Assembly: GCA_964449305.1 (NCBI GenBank)
Contig: CAYUYM010000028.1
Location: 1-24,420 of the forward strand
Direction: 5' to 3'
Length of the DNA: 24,420 nt
Source: CAYUYM01 sp964449305
GTDB lineage: Bacteria; Bacteroidota; Ignavibacteria; SZUA-365; CAYQST01
Within the stretch, counting starts at the first letter, position 1; the number at the start of each line of letters is the position of its first letter. Under the pieces are notes generated by a model, which saw only the letters and a program-made list of their open reading frames with translations, did no database searches and had not been told where the DNA came from. This document shows, piece after piece, positions 6,970 to 13,981 of this stretch. The position numbers and the translations under genes were made by a program.

Positions 6970-7338
6970 GTGACATCCCACGAACTTGCACGATTCATCT
7001 CCCAAAAGGCCCTGGAAAAGAAGGCCCACGACATCATCATCATGGACCTCAAGGGACTCTCCGACGTTGCAGATTTCTTCGTCCTTTGCACTGGTGATTC
7101 CGACACGCATGTGAAGGCGATATCGGACTGGATCGACGACGAGCTGCGCCGCAGCGGCAACGCCCCGTGGAAAACCGAGGGTACACAGAAGCTCCTGTGG
7201 GTGCTCCATGATTTTGTGGATGTGGTGGTGCACATCTTCCAGCCGTCGGTGCGGGAGTTCTACAGCTTGGAGCGGCTCTGGGGCGACGCCGCCATCGAGC
7301 GGGTCGTGGACAACGAGGCCCCCCCGACATTTCATTGA
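6970..7338 (+). CDS. rsfS: Ribosomal silencing factor RsfS
   Basis: RsfS (DUF143/Iojap family) binds ribosomal protein uL14 and blocks 30S-50S joining when nutrients run low. The 122-residue product shows the family pattern: KALEKKAHDIIIMDLKGLSDVADFFVLCTGDSDTHVKAISDWI, then WKTEGTQKLLWVLHDFVDVVVHIFQPSVREFYSLERLWGDA. The start is a GTG at 6970 with a weak upstream GGCGG; no ATG is available before the conserved region. It is 34 bases downstream of the LytR_C gene and 43 bases upstream of argS, consistent with one operon. Length and motifs match the family closely. Confidence 0.95.
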   Translation: MTSHELARFISQKALEKKAHDIIIMDLKGLSDVADFFVLCTGDSDTHVKAISDWIDDELRRSGNAPWKTEGTQKLLWVLHDFVDVVVHIFQPSVREFYSLERLWGDAAIERVVDNEAPPTFH

Positions 7339-7370
7339 ACCATCATTCATCACAGGGAGAACGATACCGT

Positions 7371-7375
7371 GGAGG
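7371..7375 (+). promoter_or_regulatory. Strong Shine-Dalgarno that fixes the argS start
   Basis: GGAGG lies six bases before GTG 7382 and selects it as the argS start. No ATG occurs near the beginning of the conserved argS sequence. Confidence 0.8.
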
Positions 7376-7381
7376 AAAACG

Positions 7382-9013
7382 GTGAAGCACTATCTGCGTG
7401 AACGCATCCACAGGACCCTGCATGCGGCCGGGTTCGAGATCGATCCGTTGGGCATCATGCTGGAAAAACCCAGGCAGGCGGACCATGGCGATGTGGCGAC
7501 AAACGTGGCCATGATCGCGGCCCGTGCCTTGAAGAAGAGCCCCCGCGAGATCGCCCAGCTCATTGTGGACACCATCGAGATCGATCCCCGAAAGATCGCA
7601 GATGTCAGCATCGCGGGGCCCGGCTTCCTCAACTTCCGCTATGCAGACACCTGGTTGCATGACGAGCTTGCACGCATCCATGCCCTCGGTGCGGATTTCG
7701 GCCGCAGTGATGCCGGCGCAGGGCGGAGCGTGAACCTCGAGTGGGTCTCCGCCAATCCCACCGGTCCGCTGCATGCGGGGCATGGCCGGCAGGTGTGCCT
7801 CGGAGAGACGATCTGCAACCTCCTGCAGTGGACTGGATGGACGGTGACGCGCGAGTACTACTTCAACAACGCGGGCAACCAGATGCAGAATCTGGGGCTT
7901 TCGATACGTGAGCGCTATCGCGAGCTATGCGGCCTGCCGGTGGATCAGGAGAACATCCAGTACAACGGTTCCTACATCGCCCAGATCGCCGAAGCGATCC
8001 GCGGGGAGGCGGGAGATGGGATGCTCGACCAGGATGTGCGCTTCTTCCGCGAACGCGGTGAGAAGTGGTGCTTTGCACTCATCCTTGCGACGCTCGAACG
8101 CATCGGTGTCCATCATGATGTGTTCTTCAACGAGGACACGCTGTACAAGACGGGAAAGATCGACGAGGTTCTCGCCACCCTGAAGGAGATGGACCTGGCC
8201 TATGAGCTTGACGGCGCCGTGTGGCTGCGAGCATCGGTGCTTGGAGCGGACAAGGATCGCGTCATTGTGAAGAGCAGCGGCGAGCCCACCTACCGGTTGC
8301 CCGACATCGCCTATCATCGCGAGAAGATCCTCCAAGGTTACGACAGGATCATCGACATTTTTGGTGCCGACCATATCGCCACCTATCCGGACGTGCTGGC
8401 CGGCGTCCAAGCCATGGGTCTCCCCGTGGATCACATCACCGTCATCATTCACCAGATGGTGTCCTTTCTGGTGGATGGCACGCCACACAAGTTCAGCAAG
8501 CGTGCCGGCGATGCCTATACGCTGGATGATCTGCTCGACGACGTGGGGGTGGATGCGGTGCGCTACTTCTTTGTGATGCGCAGCGCCGGATCGCATCTGG
8601 AATTCGATCTTGCCCTGGCGCGCGAGCAGTCGGAAAAGAATCCGGTCTATTACCTGCAGTACGCCCATGCCCGCATCGCCAGTATTCTGCGCTTCGCCGT
8701 GGCGGAGGGCTTCGATCTCTCAGCGCCGGCGGACCTGTCGCTGCTTGCCCACCCGGCGGAAATGACGCTGATCAAGACGCTCCTGGATTTCCCCGAGGTG
8801 GTGTCACGCTGCGCGGAGAGCTACGAAGTGCAGCAGTTGTGCACATATCTCACGGATCTTGCCACGGCCTACCACAAATTCTATCACGAATGCCGCGTGG
8901 TGACGGAGAACCGGGCACTGAGCATGGCCCGCGTGTTCCTGTGCGCGGCTGCGAAGCAGGTTCTGGCAAACGGCTTTTCCATTCTCGGCGTTTCCGCGCC
9001 GGAACGGATGTGA
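7382..9013 (+). CDS. argS: Arginyl-tRNA synthetase
   Basis: This cytosolic class I synthetase charges tRNA-Arg. The 543-residue protein has the N-terminal additional domain (about residues 1-90), then the catalytic Rossmann domain with the HIGH-type motif in VSANPTGPLHAGHGRQ. The insertion and connective region follow, and the second signature reads KFSKRAG, in the KMSKS position. The C-terminal DALR anticodon-binding domain includes PVYYLQYAHARI and ends at SILGVSAPERM. The start is GTG 7382, with GGAGG six bases upstream. The frame is open further upstream, but that extension (into rsfS) is low-complexity shadow sequence. The TGA stop directly abuts the stop of the convergent barrel gene, with no bases between. 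Identity is certain. Confidence 0.97.
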   Translation: MKHYLRERIHRTLHAAGFEIDPLGIMLEKPRQADHGDVATNVAMIAARALKKSPREIAQLIVDTIEIDPRKIADVSIAGPGFLNFRYADTWLHDELARIHALGADFGRSDAGAGRSVNLEWVSANPTGPLHAGHGRQVCLGETICNLLQWTGWTVTREYYFNNAGNQMQNLGLSIRERYRELCGLPVDQENIQYNGSYIAQIAEAIRGEAGDGMLDQDVRFFRERGEKWCFALILATLERIGVHHDVFFNEDTLYKTGKIDEVLATLKEMDLAYELDGAVWLRASVLGADKDRVIVKSSGEPTYRLPDIAYHREKILQGYDRIIDIFGADHIATYPDVLAGVQAMGLPVDHITVIIHQMVSFLVDGTPHKFSKRAGDAYTLDDLLDDVGVDAVRYFFVMRSAGSHLEFDLALAREQSEKNPVYYLQYAHARIASILRFAVAEGFDLSAPADLSLLAHPAEMTLIKTLLDFPEVVSRCAESYEVQQLCTYLTDLATAYHKFYHECRVVTENRALSMARVFLCAAAKQVLANGFSILGVSAPERM

Positions 9014-10318
9014 TCAGAACGACGTCTCGAATCCCAGGGAGAATGCATTGCTGCCGTAGTCGTAGTAGACAGCGTTGGATTGATTGCGTGTGAAGGAATA
9101 GGATGCCGCCACGGTGACACCATCGAAAAGGAGGATCGATGTGTCGAAGGACTTTTCCAGAGTGAGGATCCCGCCGAAGCGGAGATCGCTGCGGAGCACG
9201 TCGCCGGAGCCGCCGGCCATCGATGCCGCGTAGGCATAGTCCTTGGCGTGAAGAAAGGCTGTGCTTTGAAACTTCATGGACCACGGCAGGAGCTGCGTGA
9301 CCACCATGCTGATCTCGCGGCTCTCGTAGGAGTAGGCATCGTCAAAGAGTTCGTCCTCACCGATGAAATCCACCGCTGCGCCGGCGAGGGCCCGCCCGCG
9401 GTCCTGCAGGTTCCACCGCTGAAGCAGACGGAGGCTGATGCCGGTGTTTTCGCCAAGGGACTGCGCGATGTTGAGGGATGCGGTCATCTGGCTGGTGGTG
9501 GGCTCGTCGAACACGATGTATTGCACGCCGTCGCCAATGCCGCCGTGGTTGCCGAGGCCGGTGCCGACACCGCGCATGCCGTTTCCATACCCGTTTCCAC
9601 CACCACTGCCATTCCCGTTGCCGCCCCCGCCACTGCCATTGCCGGATCCGTCCACCGAGAGCGGGGACGAGGTTCCGGTGACGCCGGCGGTGGCTGCCTG
9701 CGGGATGGCCGGTGTGGTGAGGTAGTGCTTGAAGCCCAGCGTGATATCGGCGATGACGCTGGTACGCGTCTCGAAAGCGAGTGACGATCCGAGGGAGAGG
9801 ACATTTTCGAGATGGCGGAGATCCATGAAGTTCGCATAGGAGCGGTAGCGGGTGCGCCCGGAGAGCCGGCTTATCCACGACTCGGAGATCTGATGCTGCC
9901 ACGCCGCCTTGATTGCGGCCTGCGAGTAGTCGTAGTACTCGTAGGCGGATTGATCGAAACGGCTTGTTCCGGAGGCAGAGAGAGTCACACCGTTTTCATC
10001 ATCCGCCCCGTAGGGCAGCAGCCATGTGGCGCCGAGTGTGTGGATGGAGTACTGTCGGTCGGTCCAAGGTGTGAACGTGGCGAGAAAGCCGGAATAGTTG
10101 AAGGACCAGGTGTCCGCTCCACCCACATAGCCATAGGAAAGGTTGGTTCCGGTCATCATTGCCGAGGAGCTTCCGGAATTTCGGAAGGCGTTGTCGTCGA
10201 GCATGGTCTCGAACGAGAGTTCACCGACCCACTGTGCGCGGGTCGGAAACGGGGCGAGGGTCAGCAGCAGCAGTACTGCTCCGACCACCCGGCGCGGTGT
10301 GGCGATCAGTTGTCGCAT
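9014..10318 (-). CDS. Exported beta-barrel-like protein with a Gly/Asn-rich segment
   Basis: No family is recognised by name. The 434-residue product has a signal peptide (residues 1-28, ending PTRAQ), many Tyr/Trp-rich alternating strands and a C-terminal Phe (GSNAFSLGFETSF), all typical of outer-membrane barrels. Residues 223-264 are almost entirely Gly, Asn and Ser and would make a long flexible loop, placed between two strand-rich halves. Early strands include LSFETMLDDNAF. ATG 10318 is chosen over 10339 because the signal peptide starts there; it overlaps the end of the upstream EF-hand gene by 13 bases, so translation is coupled. The upstream two genes encode small calcium-loop proteins, suggesting one functional unit. 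The stop abuts that of argS. Outer-membrane location is inference. Confidence 0.78.
   Translation of the reverse strand: MRQLIATPRRVVGAVLLLLTLAPFPTRAQWVGELSFETMLDDNAFRNSGSSSAMMTGTNLSYGYVGGADTWSFNYSGFLATFTPWTDRQYSIHTLGATWLLPYGADDENGVTLSASGTSRFDQSAYEYYDYSQAAIKAAWQHQISESWISRLSGRTRYRSYANFMDLRHLENVLSLGSSLAFETRTSVIADITLGFKHYLTTPAIPQAATAGVTGTSSPLSVDGSGNGSGGGGNGNGSGGGNGYGNGMRGVGTGLGNHGGIGDGVQYIVFDEPTTSQMTASLNIAQSLGENTGISLRLLQRWNLQDRGRALAGAAVDFIGEDELFDDAYSYESREISMVVTQLLPWSMKFQSTAFLHAKDYAYAASMAGGSGDVLRSDLRFGGILTLEKSFDTSILLFDGVTVAASYSFTRNQSNAVYYDYGSNAFSLGFETSF
9527..9652 (-). repeat. Low-complexity Gly/Asn/Ser coding segment
   Basis: This segment encodes residues 223-264 of the barrel protein, a chain of GGN, GNG and GSG units. 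The DNA is repetitive with CCGCC and CCATT runs on the plus strand, which makes slippage and length variation likely. Confidence 0.7.
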
Positions 10319-10656
10319 TCCCGCCTGCCCCTGCCGCAACGCTTCTGGAGGCCCATGCCACCACAGCGGTTGTCGTTGATGCCGTCGCCGTCCGCATCGA
10401 TGAAGGTGTCGGATGCACGACCATGGCGCTGGCGTGTCTGGCGGCCCTCGCCACCCGAGCCGGCTGTCCCCTTGCGGCGATCGTCGATGCCGTCACCATT
10501 CTTGTCGACGAAGCCCTTGAGCGGGGTTGGTTTTGCCTCATCGCCCTTGGCGGCCTTGGCCGGTGGATCTGCAGGTTTCTGCTGTGGATCCTGCTGCGCG
10601 TGTGCGCCGGCGGCCGGGAGGATGAGAAGTGCTGCAAAAAGGATGAGGGTTTTCAT
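10306..10656 (-). CDS. Small exported protein with two EF-hand-like calcium loops
   Basis: The 116-residue product has a signal peptide (MKTLILFAALLILPAAGAHAQ) followed by a Pro/Lys/Ala-rich linker. Two loops match the DxNxDG calcium pattern: FVDKNGDGIDD (about residues 48-58) and FIDADGDGINDN (about 87-98). A basic, Cys-containing tail follows (CGGMGLQKRCGRGRRECDN) with three Cys. Such loops bind Ca2+ in dockerin, thrombospondin type 3 and EF-hand folds; which fold applies here is unclear. ATG 10656 is chosen because the signal peptide begins there; the frame is open to 10716 but without features. Its last 13 bases overlap the barrel gene. The upstream neighbour is a second such protein, beyond a hairpin at 10678-10701. 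Function unknown. Confidence 0.75.
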   Translation of the reverse strand: MKTLILFAALLILPAAGAHAQQDPQQKPADPPAKAAKGDEAKPTPLKGFVDKNGDGIDDRRKGTAGSGGEGRQTRQRHGRASDTFIDADGDGINDNRCGGMGLQKRCGRGRRECDN

Positions 10657-10677
10657 GATGGACTCGGGAAACGTTGG

Positions 10678-10701
10678 GGGCGGCGTCCACAGACGCCGCC
10701 C
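10678..10701 (-). promoter_or_regulatory. Perfect GC-rich hairpin between the two EF-hand genes
   Basis: Ten-pair stem GGGCGGCGTC / GACGCCGCCC with a four-base loop lies in the 56-base gap between the two genes. No T run follows on the minus strand, so it is not a standard terminator. It could stabilise mRNA, set relative expression or act as an attenuator. Confidence 0.6.
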
Positions 10702-10712
10702 GATTGATGGGG

Positions 10713-11024
10713 TCACTTGCTGTTTGCGCGAGCTCTGTTGCCACGGCCTGTGCCATCGGCCTTCGGCGTGTTGCCACAGGAGCCGTCACGGAGACGCCGG
10801 CGGGATGTGCCGTCTGCGACATGGTCGCACACGCCGTCGCCATTGGCATCGACAAAGTTCGGGCGGACCTTGCCCTGGTTGCCCTGACCATTACCTCTGC
10901 CCTGACCGAGGCGCTGGCCCGTGCCATTGCACGTGCCCGGCTTGTCCTGTGCGGAGGCGGGGGTGGCGATGAGGAGACCGAGGGCGAGAAGAGCGAGGGG
11001 GGAGAGAGAGAGGAAGCGTTTCAT
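10713..11024 (-). CDS. Small exported protein with one EF-hand-like calcium loop, Gly/Asn/Arg-rich
   Basis: The 103-residue product starts with a signal peptide (MKRFLSLSPLALLALGLLIA..., cleavage near residue 26). The mature part holds CNGTGQRLGQGRGNGQGNQGK, then the calcium-type loop FVDANGDGVCDH, then a short basic region with a second Cys pair (RDGSCGNT). It resembles its downstream neighbour in layout: signal, low-complexity basic/Gly region and a DxNGDG loop. ATG 11024 is chosen over the longer open frame to 11255 because the signal peptide begins there and AGGTG lies about six bases upstream. It is first of a three-gene set (this gene, the two-loop protein, the barrel). Function unknown; calcium binding is inference from the loop. 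Confidence 0.72.
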   Translation of the reverse strand: MKRFLSLSPLALLALGLLIATPASAQDKPGTCNGTGQRLGQGRGNGQGNQGKVRPNFVDANGDGVCDHVADGTSRRRLRDGSCGNTPKADGTGRGNRARANSK

Positions 11025-11058
11025 CTGTACACCTGTCTGATACGAATTGTTGTTGGGT

Positions 11059-11088
11059 GAAATATGCGCGCTGAACTCATGGGTACAA
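11059..11088 (-). promoter_or_regulatory. Weak promoter candidate for the EF-hand/barrel operon
   Basis: On the minus strand TTG (11088-11086), 21 bases, TATTTC (11064-11059). Spacing is within the Bacteroidota range, but the TTTG part is imperfect. Confidence 0.3.
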
Positions 11089-11218
11089 CCATCATGCCAG
11101 AGGATGCGAATCGAATTCGGATCAGAAACGGCGTATTGAAGCGGTGTCATGCGGAATTCTCGACGATAATGTCGAGATGGTGGGGCGGGTCGGCAGGTTT
11201 TGTCGATGCGCGTCGGAT

Positions 11219-12271
11219 TCATGGGAGGAAGCGTCCCGGACATGGTGTTCCGCATCGGGCGCAGAGATTGCCATTGAGCTCGTGGGTGATGACCGAGTAT
11301 CCGGAACGGACGATGATCGCCTCACCGCACAGATGACACCGAGTGGTGGATCCTTCACGATCCGACACGTTACCGATGTAGACATGATGAAGGCCGTGGG
11401 AACGGGCGATTTCGCGTGCCGACAGGAGAAGGAGGCGCGATGTCGGCGGTGGGGTTGTCATTTTCCACGCCGGGTGAAACGCGCTGAAATGCAGAGGGGT
11501 TTCGGGACCGGTATATTCTGCAAGCCAATCGCACAGGGCGTGGACCTCACCAGGATCGTCATTTTCCTCCGGGATGAGCAGGTTGGTCACCTCCATCCAG
11601 CAGGAGGTTTCACGGGCGATGTGGCTGATCGTTTCCAGCACCACGTCGAGACGTCCCCCACACACGCGGTGATACCATTCCGGAGAGAAGGACTTGAGGT
11701 CGACGTTCACCGCATCAATGTGGTGGAAGAATTCCCGGCGTGGTCCATCATTCACATATCCGGCGGTGACGGCCACGGTTTCCAGCCCGGCTTCATGGCA
11801 TGCGATGGCGGTTTCAATGGCGTATTCCATGAAGATGATGGGTTCGTTGTAAGTGAACGCCACACTGGAGCAGCCCTCACGTTTGGCGGTGAGGACGATG
11901 TCCTCCGGCGGGATGGAACCACTCAGGCGCTCGGTATCCCGTTCGGTGGAAATCACATGGTTCTGGCAGAAGCGGCAGGAGAGGTTGCATCCGATGGTGC
12001 CGAAGGAGAGTGTGCGGGATCCCGGGTGGAAATGATAGAGCGGCTTTTTTTCGATGGGATCGACGGCCAGACCGCTGATGCGTCCGGGGATGTCGAGCAC
12101 CAGCCGGCCGCCGTTGTTGATCCTCCCGTAGCACCAGCCGCGCTGTCCCTCGTCGAGAATGCAGGCCCGCGGGCAGAGTGTGCACTGCACGATGATGGTG
12201 TGGTGAACAGGGGCATCACGGTTGTCGTTCTCCCGAAGAACATGCCAGTGCGAAGCGATCGGTTTTTGCAT
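11219..12271 (-). CDS. amrS: AmmeMemoRadiSam-system radical SAM enzyme AmrS
   Basis: The 350-residue protein belongs to the radical SAM family associated with AMMECR1 and MEMO1. It has an N-terminal Cys set (CTLCPRAC, about residues 30-37), then the CX3CX2C iron-sulfur motif CNLSCRFC (Cys 95, 99, 102) that binds the SAM-cleaving 4Fe-4S cluster. Later come FTYNEPIIFMEY, DAVNVDLKSFS and a C-terminal pair of CxxC motifs (Cys 312/315 and 337/340) that may bind metal. The substrate of this family is not settled. ATG 12271 is chosen, with GGAG about nine bases upstream; a GTG at 12289 is in frame. The usual partners amrA and amrB are not in this window. It is transcribed divergently from glgA, and the 108-base gap holds palindromes. 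Family assignment is firm. Confidence 0.9.
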   Translation of the reverse strand: MQKPIASHWHVLRENDNRDAPVHHTIIVQCTLCPRACILDEGQRGWCYGRINNGGRLVLDIPGRISGLAVDPIEKKPLYHFHPGSRTLSFGTIGCNLSCRFCQNHVISTERDTERLSGSIPPEDIVLTAKREGCSSVAFTYNEPIIFMEYAIETAIACHEAGLETVAVTAGYVNDGPRREFFHHIDAVNVDLKSFSPEWYHRVCGGRLDVVLETISHIARETSCWMEVTNLLIPEENDDPGEVHALCDWLAEYTGPETPLHFSAFHPAWKMTTPPPTSRLLLLSAREIARSHGLHHVYIGNVSDREGSTTRCHLCGEAIIVRSGYSVITHELNGNLCARCGTPCPGRFLP

Positions 12272-12290
12272 CGATGTACTCCAAAGCACG

Positions 12291-12350
12291 AATTTGCATC
12301 ACCAAATTGTTTAAAACAAATGATTTTTGTAAGTTTGCATGATGCAAATT
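12291..12350. promoter_or_regulatory. Nested palindromes in the amrS-glgA divergent promoter region
   Basis: AATTTGCATC (12291-12300) and its exact reverse complement GATGCAAATT (12341-12350) flank the region. The right copy forms half of a 15-base palindrome, TTTGCATGATGCAAA (12334-12348). A third dyad, TTGTTTAAAACAA (12307-12319), lies between. The 15-base palindrome overlaps the glgA -7 box. This looks like an operator array for a regulator recognising TTTGCAT, perhaps serving both genes. Confidence 0.5.
12307..12337 (+). promoter_or_regulatory. Predicted glgA promoter, Bacteroidota type
   Basis: TTG (12307-12309), 20 bases, TAAGTTTG (12330-12337), an exact fit to TAnnTTTG. The start codon lies about 42 bases downstream. 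Confidence 0.6.
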
Positions 12351-12379
12351 CTTGCTCACCATACCATACTGGAGAGTAT

Positions 12380-13867
12380 ATGCCGAAGCCGTTGAGCATT
12401 CTTTTTGTCTCGAGCGAAGTCGTCCCCTTTGCGAAAACGGGTGGTCTGGCCGATGTTTCCGGAGCATTGCCACAAGTGATTCGTGAAATGGGACACGACA
12501 TCCGCATCATCATCCCCAAGTACCTGGCGGTCAACGATCGGCGCTTCAAGATTCACGACATCAAGCGCTTGACGGACATGCCAATCCAGGTGGGGGACAA
12601 GGAAATGCTTGCGTCGGTCAAATCCTCGTTTCTGACGAACATCAAGACCAAGGTGCAGGTGTATTTCATCAGCAACGATGATTTGTTCAACCGGCCGGAT
12701 CTGTATGTGAACCCCGCGACGAGGCAGGGGTGGCCTGACAACGATGAGCGCTTCATTTTCTTCTGTCGCTCCGTGATCCAGACTCTGTTGCGTCTGGGGT
12801 GGAAGCCCGACATCCTCCATCTCAACGACTGGCAGTCCGGGCTGATTGCTGCGATGCTGCGCACAGAGTTTGCGAAGGAGCCATTGTTCAAGAACACGAA
12901 GATTGTGTACACCGTCCACAACGCCGCATATCAGGGGGTGTTTCCGAAGGAATCGTTCGCAAAGACAGGGCTGCCGGCCTCAACCTTCGGCATGGAGGGG
13001 GTGGAATTCCATGGCGACATCAACTTCATGAAGGCGGGCCTGATGTATTCCGATGCGATCACCACTGTCAGCGAAACCTACGCCAAGGAGATCCGCAGCT
13101 CGGCGGATTTTGGTTACGGCCTCGAAGGGGTGTTCAAGAAGAAGGCCAAACTGATGCACGGCATCCTCAACGGGATGGATACAGCCGTCTGGAATCCCTC
13201 GATCGACACGCATATTCCCGCGACCTACACTGCCTCGGATCTTTCCGGCAAGCTGGAGAACAAGAAGGCCCTGTGTGAGCGCGTGAATCTGCCGTTCAAT
13301 GAGGGCATTCCCGTGATCGGGATCGTGTCGCGCCTTGCCGATCAGAAGGGATTCGACCTCATCCAGGAGAAGCTGCCGGAATTGTTGAAGGAGAACCTTC
13401 AGTTTGTCGTGCTTGGATCGGGGGAGAAGAAATACGAGGACATGCTCACGAAGGCGGCGAAAAAGTCACCGAAGAAAATGGCGGTGCACATTGGTTTCGA
13501 CGAGGAGCTGGCGCACCTCATCGAAGCAGGCAGCGACATGTTCCTCATGCCGTCGAAATACGAACCATGTGGACTGAACCAGATGTACAGTCTGGCCTAT
13601 GGCACCCTCCCCATCGTCCGGGCAACGGGCGGATTGCAGGATACCGTGGAGGATCTGGACCACAAGCCCAAGACCGGCTGCGGATTCGTGTTTCAGGAGT
13701 ACTCCGCCTCAGCGATGTTCGATGCGATCCAGCGCGCTCTCAAGGCCTTCCAGAAAAAGGAGCTTTGGACCGCGGCGATGCTCCGCGGCATGGCGCGCGA
13801 TTTCACATGGACCACGTCGGCCAACAAGTACATCGAATTGTACAAGACGCTGCTCAAGAAGAAATAG
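12380..13867 (+). CDS. glgA: Glycogen synthase (ADP-glucose type, GT5)
   Basis: This enzyme transfers glucose from ADP-glucose to growing alpha-1,4-glucan in the cytoplasm. The 495-residue protein has the GT5 two-domain fold. The N-terminal starch synthase domain has the ADP-glucose-binding KTGGLADVSGALP (Lys 19), HLNDWQSGLIA and YTVHNAAYQGVF. The C-terminal GT-B half has GIVSRLADQKGFDLI, PSKYEPCGLNQMYSLAYG with the conserved Glu, and VRATGGLQDTVED. ATG 12380 has GGAGAG about four bases upstream. The open frame extends much further upstream, but that part lies antisense to amrS and is not coding. No other glycogen gene lies next to it. It has its own promoter (12307-12337), and a weak hairpin follows. 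Identity is very secure. Confidence 0.96.
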   Translation: MPKPLSILFVSSEVVPFAKTGGLADVSGALPQVIREMGHDIRIIIPKYLAVNDRRFKIHDIKRLTDMPIQVGDKEMLASVKSSFLTNIKTKVQVYFISNDDLFNRPDLYVNPATRQGWPDNDERFIFFCRSVIQTLLRLGWKPDILHLNDWQSGLIAAMLRTEFAKEPLFKNTKIVYTVHNAAYQGVFPKESFAKTGLPASTFGMEGVEFHGDINFMKAGLMYSDAITTVSETYAKEIRSSADFGYGLEGVFKKKAKLMHGILNGMDTAVWNPSIDTHIPATYTASDLSGKLENKKALCERVNLPFNEGIPVIGIVSRLADQKGFDLIQEKLPELLKENLQFVVLGSGEKKYEDMLTKAAKKSPKKMAVHIGFDEELAHLIEAGSDMFLMPSKYEPCGLNQMYSLAYGTLPIVRATGGLQDTVEDLDHKPKTGCGFVFQEYSASAMFDAIQRALKAFQKKELWTAAMLRGMARDFTWTTSANKYIELYKTLLKKK

Positions 13868-13904
13868 CCGGTGGCGGTTCGCACAGTGTCCCATCATTCT
13901 TCCC

Positions 13905-13935
13905 TTGTTGCACAGGCCTCATTTGAATAAGTTGA
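13905..13935 (+). promoter_or_regulatory. Weak promoter candidate for the lipoprotein/barrel/rpiB chain
   Basis: TTG (13905-13907), 20 bases, TAAGTTGA (13928-13935). Geometry matches the other promoters, but the TTTG part is imperfect and the element overlaps the hairpin at 13914-13940. Confidence 0.3.
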
Positions 13936-13940
13936 GGCCT
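13914..13940 (+). terminator. Hairpin after glgA, weak terminator or operator
   Basis: Eight-pair stem AGGCCTCA (13914-13921) / TGAGGCCT (13933-13940) with an eleven-base loop, followed only by TTCCC after the stem. The T run is too short for a confident terminator, so a dyad operator is equally possible. Confidence 0.45.
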
Positions 13941-13981
13941 TTCCCGGTTTGTCGCAGTTTCATTTTATCATCCGGATTTTT

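Noticed and set aside
9812..10972. Plus-strand open frame (386 codons) opposite the barrel and calcium-loop genes
   Set aside because: The minus-strand genes have signal peptides and motifs. The plus-strand product has no coherent features and no promoter.
11155..11179. Six-pair CTCGAC / GTCGAG hairpin after amrS
   Set aside because: It lies upstream of the calcium-loop gene with no T run; too short and common to call a terminator.
12334..12348. Resemblance to the eukaryotic octamer ATGCAAAT
   Set aside because: Chance similarity; the sequence sits in a bacterial promoter and is better read as a dyad operator.
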